From assembly GCA_003427395.1 (NCBI GenBank), contig BFEA01000138.1, positions 1,357,174 to 1,379,288 of the forward strand: a stretch of 22,115 bases of DNA, in the 5' to 3' direction. The first letter of the stretch is position 1. Every line of letters starts with the position of its first letter. This document shows, piece after piece, positions 1 through 8,857 of this stretch. The position numbers and the translations under genes were made by a program. The DNA comes from Chara braunii. Its lineage: Eukaryota > Streptophyta > Charophyceae > Charales > Characeae. The notes below the pieces were generated by a model. It was not told the origin of the DNA. It worked only from the letters and a program-made list of their open reading frames with translations, and made no database searches.

Positions 1-39
<39 letters not shown>

Positions 40-94
40 ATTGTGTGTGTGTGTGTGTGTGTGTGCGCGTGTGTGCCGCGCGTGTGTGCCGCGC

Positions 95-130
<36 letters not shown>
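1..130. repeat. Composite (CT)n/(GT)n microsatellite
   Basis: The window opens with about 16 CT units, followed by GT units to about position 130. The GT tract is broken at about 65-96 by GC-containing variants. Open frames across it encode only Cys/Val repeats and are not genes. The same CT-then-GT order recurs at 20777-20914. Confidence 0.97.
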
Positions 131-134
<4 letters not shown>

Positions 135-170
135 CCGTGGTCGCGGGGGTGGGGCGACCCCTCCCCCGCG

Positions 171-205
171 AATCAATCAATCAATCAACCAATCAAAAAA
201 AATTG

Positions 206-254
<49 letters not shown>
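171..254. repeat. (AATC)n tetranucleotide microsatellite
   Basis: Tandem AATC units run through this stretch, interrupted once by an A-rich spacer at about 196-205. A and T homopolymers follow to about 355, giving a low-complexity block of roughly 350 bases with no gene. Confidence 0.95.
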
Positions 255-515
255 CTCAACGAAAAAAAAAGAAAAAAAAAATGCGTTTTTTTTTCTATTT
301 TCTTCTATTTCGCCCTTACCCCCCCAACCAAAAATTTGATTTTTTTCGTTTTTTTTTGCCTGATGGGGTGGGGCTGGGGTTGCGCCGCCACGTGGCGCTT
401 CCCGGTTCCTAAACCCCCTTCCCCAGGGGCCGCCACGCGTCCGCGAAGATGCGCGTCCGCGCGGACTCGGCCGCGGCCGCGGATTTAGCCGCGCCTGTCC
501 GCCGCCGAGGGGGAT
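255..515. other. Homopolymer-rich then GC/CpG-rich stretch after the gypsy element
   Basis: No gene is visible. A/T homopolymers (255-355) give way to a GC- and CpG-rich block (360-515) containing a palindromic G-box core GCCACGTGGC at about 387-396 and repeated CCGCGG-type words. On the minus strand a purine run GGGGAAGGGGG (414-424) lies downstream of the integrase and could be a polypurine tract, but no TG-starting LTR with a partner copy was recognised beyond it, so the 3' LTR is unresolved or lies outside the window. Confidence 0.4.
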
Positions 516-965
516 TCATAGGTTCTGGCAGCACCACCGCTGGCTCGTGCTGGAATGCTCAGATCTCTCCGAGCTCGACACCTTCCGTGGAAAAAAAAGA
601 TTCTCCCCTTTGCGCGTAAGAGAGCAGTTCCACTTCGTGGCCAGTTGTTGCGCCCATTTCCTTAGTGACGTCCGGATGGCTGTATGCCAGAGCGCATTGA
701 CCGTCCTGATGTCGCCGCTGAAGCCGACGACCGTGGACACGTGGCTGATCCCCGGAGCTGATCGTCGATGGACAGCCACCGCTTCTGCCAGTACCACCGC
801 GAATCGGAACTCAGCCGCTGCATACACTCCCGAGGTGCAGAAGAATTGCGCCAGTTGTAGAAGATCCTGGTTGAGTCGTGGATGGCACACCTGTCGAATC
901 GCCGAGATGTAACCCCGTAGCGTTAAGAGATGGTCGTCGAGGGCTTGCTCCGTGAGAAAGCTCAT
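516..965 (-). CDS. Unassigned open frame downstream of integrase (149 aa)
   Basis: An ATG at 963-965 overlaps the TGA that ends the integrase frame (962-964), giving an ATGA junction. The frame stays open for 149 residues although the rest of the element is full of stops. The protein begins MSFLTEQALDD, has an amphipathic-looking N-terminal half with Leu/Ala-rich stretches (residues 8-65), and a basic, Ser-rich tail. There is no obvious signal peptide, membrane segment or zinc motif, and no chromodomain. I do not recognise it. It could be an accessory 3' frame of the element, or a chance frame in GC-rich DNA, since the opposite strand is also open for 121 codons over 547-912. Function unknown. 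Confidence 0.4.
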   Translation of the reverse strand: MSFLTEQALDDHLLTLRGYISAIRQVCHPRLNQDLLQLAQFFCTSGVYAAAEFRFAVVLAEAVAVHRRSAPGISHVSTVVGFSGDIRTVNALWHTAIRTSLRKWAQQLATKWNCSLTRKGENLFFPRKVSSSERSEHSSTSQRWCCQNL

Positions 966-1374
966 AGCGATGGTGGAGGGGACTGGGTGTTTGAGAAAGA
1001 ACGAGATGAAGAAGGATAGACAGGTGATAAGCAGTCGCCGTCCTCTTCTTCAGCGGAGGAGGAGTCGGATGAAGGCGAAGATGGGGAAGAAGGAAGGGGA
1101 CGTAGATAGGACACGTGGCGGATGATCGATCGAGCCGATCGGCTGCCGGAGACCTCAGGCGCAAGCCGCACGGTGTTCACGCCGTTCGGTCCGAGCTCAA
1201 TCACACGGAATCGCCCGAAGAATCGTGGCGCTAGCTTACCCTGACGAGCACATTTCCTCACCTGCACGATGTCCCCCAATTTGTACTGGGGCGGTGGACC
1301 TGCGTTCCTGTTCCGGGCCTCGTAGCTTCGGACCTGTCGGTCGTGGGCCAACTCATGCATTTTCTGGCATTTCA
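962..1374 (-). pseudogene. Gypsy integrase C-terminal domain
   Basis: This frame follows the integrase core after a one-base frame change near 1375. The readable part contains KLGDIVQVRK followed by a KLAPRFFGRF block and a VNTVRL strand, matching the SH3-like GPY/F-type C-terminal domain of Ty3/gypsy integrases, which binds DNA and helps multimerise. After it comes a Ser/Pro/acidic tail (SSPSSDSSSAEEEDGD) with no chromodomain. It ends in TGA at 962-964, overlapping the ATG of the next frame. It is part of the same polyprotein as the core at 1375-2688. Confidence 0.8.
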
Positions 1375-2688
1375 GGCTAGCCTGGGAAGGGACCGTTCCA
1401 TTAGTTCTAAGTGCCGATTGGCCTTGTCCCGAACCGTGGCCCTTGTGGGCCGCCGGTTCAGCGTTGACTCATCGGGAAGGCTCGGTATCGAAACGCAAGC
1501 GACGCTATTGGTCCTTAATTGGAAGGGGCTCAGACCCGTCGATTCGTGGGGCGTTCCGTGATGGACCGCCAGGATGTGGTCGACGATATCGGGCCAAGGC
1601 CTTGGATCCCGTGCCGCGATGTTTCGTCGCAGTGCTGTCTTTATCACCCTATTTGCGTTTTCTACCAGCCCGTTGGATTGTGACATGTGGGGCGCGGTAT
1701 TCCGCACAGCGACACTGTGTATGACCAGATTCCTCAACGCTTCCCCTCTGAATTCCTCCCCGTTATCGGTCAGGATCTCTTATGTGTCCTGGTGCATCCC
1801 GAGAAAACGGTTAACACACCGCGCAATTTCGGCGGCTTGCTGCGTGCGACATGGGTAGGCCTCGATCCATTTCGAAAAATGGTCGACAAATACCAACAAG
1901 ACTGAATATTCACAACTATTAGGACCAGGGGGTACTACAATGTCGGTAGTGTCCATGCTAACCCTTTGAAAAGGCCGCTCAACTACCGTCGGCACTATCG
2001 ATCTTGGAGGCCGAATCGGCGCCTTATCAGCAGCGCAAACTTGACAGTTTGCGACGATGAATTTCACATCGTCCCGAATTTTGGACCAGTACCACTCATT
2101 TTTGTCGATTGCTGACTCTGTAATCCGTACAGCAAAATGGGATGTCGTTTCCTCGTGTGATGTTTTCACCCAGTCATACCTCATGAACGGGTGCGGTACA
2201 ATCATCCAAATCCCACTGCCGTCCGTTTTTCGCTTTTCTAACCTACCCTCGACCCATTGATAATCCCGAGCCCTTTCATTAGCTCTCCTCCGATCTTCCT
2301 TGGTGAAATCCTGGAGGGGGTTACCCACTAAGGTAGCAATCAAAGCGATATCGGTCCATACTTCGGCCCTTCTAAACTTTCGGGTATTTTCCAATACTTC
2401 TGACGTGGCATCCAAAAAGCGAGCCTCGATCAGGATCTTATCAACCCGACACAAGGGGCACAGCCACGGCTTATCGTCATTTCTGTATTGGATGCACGAG
2501 CTATGAGCTCGTGCGACACACCGTCGACAATCCACCCATTCCGCATAGCCTTCCCCGTTACGACGCATGGAGACCGAATACACGCGAGAAATCGCTTCGT
2601 AGAAATAACAAAATTTATCAAGCAGGGAAAGAAGAGATGAGGAGGAGAGGGGAGAAAAAGGGGTTACGGGATTACCTCCGTCACTCAT
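1372..2688 (-). pseudogene. PHD-like finger plus gypsy integrase (zinc finger and catalytic core)
   Basis: From the ATG at 2686-2688, residues 27-80 form a PHD-type Cys/His pattern: C27, Y30 where a Cys is expected, C54, C57, H62, C65, C77 and C80, ending WLCPLC. A linker leads to the integrase HHCC finger (H-x5-H-x30-C-x2-C, ending NCQVC), then the RNase H-like core with first Asp in VSMDTTDI, second Asp in LTDNGEEF and Glu in SNGLVE, the last pair 34 residues apart. An in-frame TAA at 1780-1782 falls between the first and second catalytic Asp. The core frame ends at TGA 1372-1374, where a one-base frame change leads into the C-terminal domain. The encoded enzyme would insert element cDNA into chromatin. 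The ATG overlaps the end of the RT-RNase H frame by eight bases. Confidence 0.88.
2449..2610 (-). other. PHD-like zinc finger segment
   Basis: Spacing is C-x2-(Y)-x23-C-x2-C-x4-H-x2-C-x11-C-x2-C, with a Trp two residues before the last Cys pair as is usual in PHD fingers. Only the second Cys is missing; TAC there is one transition from a Cys codon. PHD fingers commonly read histone H3 tails, so a targeting role is conceivable. That role is inference. Confidence 0.6.
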
Positions 2689-4255
2689 TGCCACCAGTCT
2701 GCTTCTTGCCACGTGGGAGAACTGTCACTTGTTCGTACTTAGGCCCGTTCGCCGACTCCGGTTCCTTCCACGGAATGACTTCCTCGCCCTTAGGAACTTT
2801 AGCGGGTCGGTGTAGACGTGTCAGTCCGTCCGCGTTGCGATGTCTCTCCGTTTTTCAATGGATGATGTCGAAGTCGTATTCTTGTAGGCGCATCACCCAT
2901 TGTCCAATCATGCCCGTGTAATTAGTGAGTTTCTTCAAAGCCACCAGGGGCTCATGATCTGTCACGAGGCAGAACTTCTGCCCGTAGAGGTACGGATGGA
3001 AGTGCTGGACTCCCCAGACTACTGCATAGCATTCGCCTTGAGACGCTGAATCATTCCTCCGTTCGTCCGGCACTGTTCGTGACGCGTACTCGATGACGTG
3101 TTCGCGACCATCGTTCCCCTTCTGCGCTAGAATGGCGGAGATCGCTTCTGGTTGCCAGTCCATTATAAGAATAAATTGCTTGGTAGGGTTTGGCCGGATC
3201 AAAATAGGTGCAGTGGCCAGGGCCTCCTTGAGTGCATCAAAGGCTTGCCCACACTCAGAGTCCCACTGCAGAGGTTGGTCCTTTCGGAGCAGGTTCGTGA
3301 GAGGCCGAGCAATCGCCCCAAAACCCTTGATAAAACGGCGGTAGTACGATGTCAGGCCTAAGAAGGCTCGAACCTGCGTCAGTGACGTGGGAACGGGGGC
3401 TTCTTTTACGGCCGCAACTTTCCCGGAATCCGGTCGCAGCCCTCCACGTGTCACTACGTACCCCAAGAACGAAATTTCCGAGAGGAAAAATTCGCTCTTT
3501 TCAAACGCAATCTTGAATCCTGCGTCTCTCAATGCTCCCAACGTCCATTCGATGTGTTGCGCATGTCCGTGATAGGTCTCCGAGTAGACAAGGATATCAT
3601 CCATGTACACGACCAGGTAGAAGTTGATCATTCCCTGAGTCAGCCGTGTCTTGTTAACGAAGTTCTGGAACGTCACGTTCATTGCTCGTTGAAACATGGC
3701 AGGCGCGTTACAAATTCCCATCGGACATCGAACCCACCGCCACGTGCCTTCAGACAATATGAAGGCCGTCTTCGACCGATCTTCCTCTTTAACCAGAATG
3801 TGATGGAAGCCATGCCGAATATCAAACTTGCTAAAATAATTAGCACACCCAATCGCATCCAGCAAATCATCAATCCGGGGGAGGGGGTACACGTCTTTGA
3901 TCGTGATATCATTCAACTTACGATAATCAATGCATATGCGAATGGATCCGTTCTTTTTAGGCACTAACAGTACTGGAAATGACCATGGTCCAGTGGCAGG
4001 CTCGATCCAACCGCTTGCTTCGAATTTCCGAATTCGTTCGAGAGCCTTCTTCCGTTCTATCAGAGAATACCGGTAAGGCTTGCAGTGAATTAGGGAATGA
4101 TTTCCCGTCTGAATTTCGTGTTGAATGACCAACGACAAGCCAATGTCAGTGTCCGTTACACTAATCGCTCCCTGATATTCCGTCAGAATGTCCGCAATCA
4201 AACGATGAATCTCATCTGGTACGTACTGTGGAACGTGTAGATCGTAAGGCTGATC
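2681..4255 (-). pseudogene. Gypsy reverse transcriptase-RNase H
   Basis: The frame opens after a TGA at 4256-4258. Counting from codon 4199-4201, the RT domain spans about residues 40-250: KKNGSIRICIDYRKLN, the first catalytic Asp in FDIRHGFHHI (D127), and YMDD at 199-202, all kept. The RNase H domain follows with D348 (MDWQPEAISAILAQ), E390 (GECYA) and D415 (VTDHEPL). The usual DAS motif reads DWQ here. An in-frame TGA at 2855-2857 falls just after DFDIIH, and the frame continues recognisably to a TGA at 2681-2683. The enzyme copies element RNA to DNA and removes the RNA strand. It is the longest surviving frame of the element (448 codons open). Confidence 0.93.
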
Positions 4256-4258
4256 TCA

Positions 4259-4797
4259 GATCCGTACGTCAATCTGCTTCGTGTGCGCTTGTTTCGCCCC
4301 ATCGGGTGGTGGCGCTGAGATAAACGAATGGTCTGATCGCCAGGAGAACACTGTGGCCATCATCTGGGCGTCTTTTTGTCGTTATATCGGGCGAGGAGAG
4401 GGGAGATTCCTTCGTACAGGGTTTGAGGGGGTTCCAAAGAGTCGACCATCCTCAAAATTTGTATGAGGGGTTCACCCAAAATCATCGCTTTGGTCCTTCG
4501 GATATTCCGACTCGTTATATGCATCGTTCTAGTGATCGTTCTGGGCGGCGGGTAATAAATGTGTTGTCGTGCTAGCTTCAGAATTTCCGGATTATTTTCA
4601 TCATTGCTATCCGCGTCCTTCGATGATGGCTCATCGTTTGCGGAGTTTTTCCAGGTGATCATGCGAAGAGTTCCCGCTATCATCGGAGAATCTCGCGGGA
4701 CTGCGTTGATGGTAGTACGAAGAGTCAGCCTCATAGGTACAACATAGGGTTTTCCTCCCGTGTTTCGAAGGATGATTGACCGTCGCTCAAAATCCAC
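4259..4797 (-). pseudogene. Gypsy polyprotein linker between protease and RT
   Basis: This segment continues from the protease (VDFERRSIILRNTGGK) through a poorly conserved linker toward RT (ISAPPPDGAKQ). A frame change of one base occurs at an A5 run (minus strand) at about 4370-4377. Downstream, a TGA at 4256-4258 interrupts the frame just before the stretch leading into RT (DQPYDLHVPQYVPDEIH). No independent domain is recognised. Confidence 0.7.
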
Positions 4798-5474
4798 GTT
4801 TGCTCATAACGCCACAAGAGCGGGAAGACCGAAAAGGACGTCGTAGGTGTTTACGTCTAATACCACGACATCTCCTAGCTCATGCACCTTTCCTAATCGA
4901 AAAAAGGCGTTGGTCATTCTTCCCACTGTCTTGATCTTTTCTTCGTCTGCCGAAACGAGCTGATCCTTTTCCGTAAGCATGATTAGATCGTTTTTCCTAC
5001 CCGCCTCTCAACTACTCGCAGTGAAATAGCCAAAACAGCAGCTTCCGAATCAATGATTGCATTGTATGGAATTCCCCATATTTCAATGTTCCATTCCGCA
5101 GATTTTCACGGGATGGGCTTAATCTGTAGGAAATGATTGTCTTTCTTGATTAAACCTACTCGTACCGGATCCGAAGTGCTAGCTGCATTTTCGTCCTGCG
5201 TGGGGGTTTTAGCCTTCACGTTCGTTGTTCGGGCGAGGGCGAATCGTTTTCGATTCGCCTTACAGTGTTGTAGCATCCGCTCACTAGCCTGTTTAGAAAT
5301 CGAGAGCAGATGGCCGATCGGAAGTGGAATCCGATGGTCTAAGGCTCAGATGATGTTCAACACATCGATTTCCCCAGTGACGAAGGTGGGTCCTCCCGAC
5401 TCCATCTCTCCTAGAGAAGGTCGCCACTCCGCCACTTCTTTCTGCTCCGGCGCCGATCTGATCGTTCCAATCAT
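4798..5474 (-). pseudogene. Gypsy aspartic protease (retropepsin) region
   Basis: In the gag frame, EIWGIPYNAIIDSEAAV (about 5031-5084) aligns with the retropepsin active-site loop, where D-S/T-G is expected. Here the Gly position is Glu (DSE), which should abolish catalysis. The C-terminal part, after a one-base frame change at an A5 run near 4983-4990, contains VHELGDVVVLDV and FGLPAL, typical of the end of Ty3/gypsy proteases. In-frame TGA codons occur at 5346, 5106 and 4804. The enzyme would normally cleave the Gag-Pol polyprotein. The stretch 5110-5345 upstream is a spacer rich in Lys and Arg. Confidence 0.78.
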
Positions 5475-6818
5475 TCAAAGCCCCGGATAACCTAGCGATA
5501 CATATTGGTCCAATGGGATGAGCTCAGCAGCTTCTTCCGTGGTAGCTAACGCACTTCCCCCGCCTTCCATTTCTTCCATCAGGGCTCCTACCCGTCCAGG
5601 TCCGTTAGAGATGGGGGCCGCTGTCATTGATGCGACCCTGACCCGTTGTTGCGGGGGCCGGTGGGGGCAATCACGGGCTAGATGCCCCGGTTGATGGCAT
5701 GCATAACAAACATTCAGATTGCTTGCGGCCCCTCCGAGAGCACGTGTCGGGGCTAGTCCTTGTTGGATTGGAGTGGCACATACTTCGATGGACCGCATGT
5801 TCCTCAGCATAGCTTCTATCCGAGCGTTATGCTCTCGCTGTTCCTTTTTGCTCTCCTGGATTAGGCTAATTAATGTTTTAATCAGTTCAAAAATAGCAGT
5901 GGACTCATTCGACCGGCCAGGGTCCTCAATCGGTGGCGGGGGTGTCGTCATTACTGGTAATGCCATAATAGGAACAGGGACACTCGTGATTACACTCGGG
6001 GCTGGTCGTTTAGGGGTTATCTGTTCCAGATAGGTGACTGGGCCAGACACAAATCCCATATTCTCGAATTTGTTTTACAACGCGGCCAGCTCAGCTTTCG
6101 CCCTTGCAAGTTCGGACGAATCTTTTTCCTTAGGATAGTCTTCTCCTTCCAGGAAACTCGCCGCGAACTTTCGTTCCATCTCCTCTGCAGCGGCCATAAT
6201 CTGTTGCAGCGTATGATTGATGAAGGAGAACTGCTTTCGCAGCTTCCCCCTTATCGTTCGACTGTGAAGTCCATCGATAAACAAATCTCTCTCGACTTGT
6301 TCGCCCCGCTCAGTTTTCACAAACATTCAGTAGAATCGGTTTCGATATTCCATGATAGACTCAAGAGGTTTTTGCACCCGGTCTTTAATCATGAAAAGTG
6401 CTTGCTCTGGATGGACATAGTCGAATCGATTCAAAAAGTCTCGGTCGAAAGTTGGAAGATCCACCCATACATAGGTACTAAGCCAATGATGAGTATCTCC
6501 TCCTAATCGGGCGGGAATATTTACCTGAGCTTCGTTATCATCATACTGTTGTGCCCGGAGCGTGGCCAACCATGCTCCTGCGAGATGATGTGCAGGGTCA
6601 AACAGATAGAGATCAGGTGGCGTCATGGGAGCCCGTGCTCGTGGGGTGGGTTGATTAGGATTTTGTTGTTGATTAACATTTTGCTGCGGATTCGGATTTT
6701 GTGGATTAACGTTCATGTTGGCTGCCCGTCGATTAGCCGATCTACTTCGGGTGATCACGGGGTCGCGTCTATGCGCGTTCCGGGGTCGAGGTCGCCCTCG
6801 GTTAGCCAGATCGCTCAA
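5475..6818 (-). pseudogene. Gypsy Gag with CCHC zinc knuckle
   Basis: A basic Asn/Gln/Pro-rich N-terminus is followed by a retrotransposon Gag capsid-like domain (about 6150-6620, with VWVDLPTFDRDFLNRF and QKPLESIMEYRNRF). Then come a Glu/Lys-rich helix and a CCHC knuckle CYACHQPGHLARDC at 5667-5708 (C-x2-C-x4-H-x4-C, intact). Stops interrupt the frame at 6327 (TGA) and 6075 (TAA), and TGA at 5475 ends it; protease continues in the same frame. No ATG is present at the expected start: the frame begins TTGAGC at 6818 just after a TAA, and the first ATG in frame is about 100 bases in. Gag would package element RNA in virus-like particles. Confidence 0.88.
5667..5708 (-). other. Gag CCHC zinc knuckle
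   Basis: C-x2-C-x4-H-x4-C with all four ligands present (CYACHQPGHLARDC). This is the nucleocapsid-type RNA-binding motif of the gypsy Gag. Confidence 0.9.
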
Positions 6819-6857
6819 TTAGCGTGTCGTTACTCCTTACAACCCGGCCACGTGTCG

Positions 6858-6870
6858 GGCTCCGATACCA
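6858..6870 (-). other. Primer-binding site (initiator Met tRNA)
   Basis: The minus strand reads TGGTATCGGAGCC, matching the common plant retroelement primer site TGGTATCAGAGCC with one change. It lies about 40 bases upstream of the gag frame, the expected place. The adjoining 5' LTR should end within a few bases beyond 6870, but no clear CA end is seen. Confidence 0.75.
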
Positions 6871-7080
6871 ACCTCACACCCAGCGCGACTTCCTGATCGG
6901 AGTAGAATGTGGGTCTGGAAGTGCGAAAAGGGGTGTGCCAAGGATTTTTGGGGAAGTGGGGGTGGAGTCCCAGGCCAGAACTGAGATCTCCTGTGGCAGA
7001 GTTTTTTGGGGGCACGGGTGCAATTTGGCAGAGAGGACGGACCACCTCTGGTCATGAGGCAGATGGCATGCGCGGATCAT
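6871..7080. other. Unassigned stretch next to the primer site (possible 5' LTR/leader)
   Basis: By position this should contain the end of the gypsy 5' LTR. It is G-rich on the plus strand, with short open frames on both strands that look like chance frames. No matching copy was recognised at 1-515. Confidence 0.25.
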
Positions 7081-7746
7081 TCAAAACCGTGCGATCCATT
7101 TATTTTGAGGACAGCGGTTCATCGGAAGATCCCTTCGGGGTGGGTGTGATCCCGATGAGTTGGGTCGTTGGGTGTCGCCACGTGGCGCCGGTCGCCGTAC
7201 GTTCTGGTTGGGCCCTCGCGGTCCCGAGGCTCTCTGGTTGCCGCGCTGTCGGCAATTTCCGCAGGGCGTGCTGGGCCAGTAGGGGGCTATGGCTTTCCAC
7301 GGGATGACCCTGAGTTGATGATACGGGAGAAGAAGACGGAAGGGAGGGAAGTTAGTGGAGATAACGACGAAGCCACGGGAAATAAAGTAGTGAGTGTGGT
7401 CCGCGGTGGGGAAATCAGAGCACCGGGGGTCGCCGGTGGTGGCGCAGTGAAACTCCTTAGGACACAGTCGATTTTCTGTTAGGCAGGGGAATCTCTGTCG
7501 AAGGCTCTCTTCTATCCAAGGGGTGAAGTACTCCGGGTCGTACAACGACTTTGAGCTCTCGGAGCGTGTCATTATGTCATCGTAGAGCTGCGAGATGCCT
7601 AAGGATGGGTCTGTGCCAATTGCGATCACCGCGTGTGAGCACATGCAGGCCGCGCGAATCGAGTCACGCTTACACGTGTTCACACGGGATGATTGCTTCG
7701 TTGCTGACACGGAATGACCACATCCAATCAATCGTTGACCTCGTTA
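7081..7746 (-). CDS. Unassigned open frame upstream of the gypsy element
   Basis: A minus-strand frame of about 216 codons, the longest between the gypsy and LINE elements, lies upstream of gag in the same orientation. There is no ATG at its beginning; internal ATGs exist (for example before TRSESSKS). The product has a mixed region (SKSLYDPEYFTPWIEESL) and then an Arg/Pro/Gly/Asn-rich basic C-terminus (QRGNQRASGPRGPNQN). I recognise no domain. It could be part of the LTR or leader, a fragment of another element, or a chance frame. A palindromic G-box GCCACGTGGC occurs at about 7178-7187. Confidence 0.22.
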
Positions 7747-8857
7747 TGTGTGGTTTGGTCGTGAATCGATGCGCGGGGACACGTATAAGTGCGCAGAGCA
7801 GATCGTACTTACGCGCGTCCCTGCAAGGCGTTCGCTGGTTTCTGGGCACACAGCTACCCGATTATCTAATCATTTCATAATTTTCGAGCATGCAAGATGC
7901 AACAACCACAACAACTCGATCAGAAGATAAGCAAAAATGGGAACAGCATTGATGACTACGTAAAATTCCTACCCCATTCACGATCGCGTCAAGATGGTAG
8001 AAGAAGACAAGGATTAGGCAAAAATACAAACAAACAGACACGACATTCATTCATCCATTCACACACCATATCCGAGATGCGAAATCACAAGGATAAGTGG
8101 GAGCGAAAAACCAGGTTCAGATTCCAAAAAACAGAAACGGGCAAATCGCCCTGAACCGAAATCAAAATTTATATACACGAGACGGGAGGGAGGAAAGATA
8201 AAAGAAACAGTAAATCCGCGTCCATCAACCTCAGCTCCCTCTTCCTCTCTCTCTCTCTCTCCGATGCGGACAGTCCGTCGTCGCGCACGAACCCACGAAG
8301 TCGTCACCCCTCTTAGTCCTCCCGCACCCGCCAGGTTCGCCCGCGCCCACAGTCCGTCGTGGCCCGCGTCAACCCCGCGCGTTTGGCACCAGCTCGTCGG
8401 GTCGCCCGACTCCCACTTCAACTCACCTCTAACTTCGCTCGTGAGCCGACCCTCACTGATCGTGCTACCCCGAGCTTCCAACAGCTGGTTAAGAGAGCTA
8501 ACTAATCGCGTCGCCTGAATTTATAGTGTGTATGCATGCGCGAAGAACACGGAAATACAAGGACTTGAGAGGAGAGAAGGGGGAGGGATTGCCTACGTCT
8601 GCATGGCCCGATCGCGGCGTGGGGGAACGTAGCCGCTCTCCACGCATCGATCCGATCATGCAGACCGCGGCTACAAAAACGCAGCAAAAAGAAAGAGAAG
8701 AAGGGCGGGAAAGGCGAAGCACAATAAGAGAGATACAATTACAATGACGCCCGCCCAAGATTACAGTTACACACACGATTAAAGGCGCCGACCAATCAAA
8801 GTTCCGTTGCAGCCGCACGAAGAAGCGCGTAAGCAAAAAGCGTCGCGCGGCCCAGAG
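7747..8857. other. Non-coding stretch with CT tract and TATA-like site
   Basis: No convincing gene is seen. A short (CT)n tract lies at about 8238-8260, and the minus strand has TATATAAAT at 8167-8175. Long frames on both strands around 8059-8836 have biased composition (Arg/Glu/Ser-rich) and overlap each other, so they are treated as chance. Confidence 0.3.
8167..8175 (-). promoter_or_regulatory. TATA-like box, minus strand
   Basis: TATATAAAT sits on the minus strand about 1.3 kb upstream of the gypsy primer site. It could be the LTR promoter if the LTR is long. The match is short and no transcript start or LTR boundary supports it. Confidence 0.18.

Larger units (their letters stand above)
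516..6870 (-). mobile_element. Degenerate Ty3/gypsy LTR retrotransposon (internal region)
   Basis: On the minus strand the order is primer-binding site, gag with a CCHC knuckle, aspartic protease, reverse transcriptase (YMDD), RNase H, PHD-like finger, HHCC finger, integrase core and integrase C-terminal domain. Protease-RT-RNaseH-integrase is the Ty3/gypsy (Metaviridae-type) order. Reading is broken by nine in-frame stops (6327, 6075, 5475, 5346, 5106, 4804, 4256, 2855, 1780) and by frame changes near 4985, 4370, 2690 and 1375. The element therefore cannot make its proteins as assembled. Flanking LTRs were not recognised by eye. The enclosed length of about 6.4 kb is normal for the family. 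No chromodomain was seen at the C-terminus. Confidence 0.93.

Noticed and set aside
171-254. AATC repeats as a CRISPR-like array
   Set aside because: Simple 4-base units with no spacers.
37-412. Overlapping plus-strand frames of 100 and 123 codons at the window start
   Set aside because: They translate microsatellites and homopolymers (Cys/Val and Ile/Asn/Gln/Ser repeats).
547-912. 121-codon plus-strand frame
   Set aside because: Antisense to the frame after the integrase; no recognisable domain. It is kept only as a caution on that frame.
380-7190. The G-box palindrome shared by about 387 and 7178 as evidence of an LTR pair
   Set aside because: Only about 13 bases match and the flanks do not align, so it cannot support LTR homology.
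8059-8836. Minus-strand frames of 140 and 112 codons
   Set aside because: Biased composition, overlapping open frames on the other strand, and no domain.
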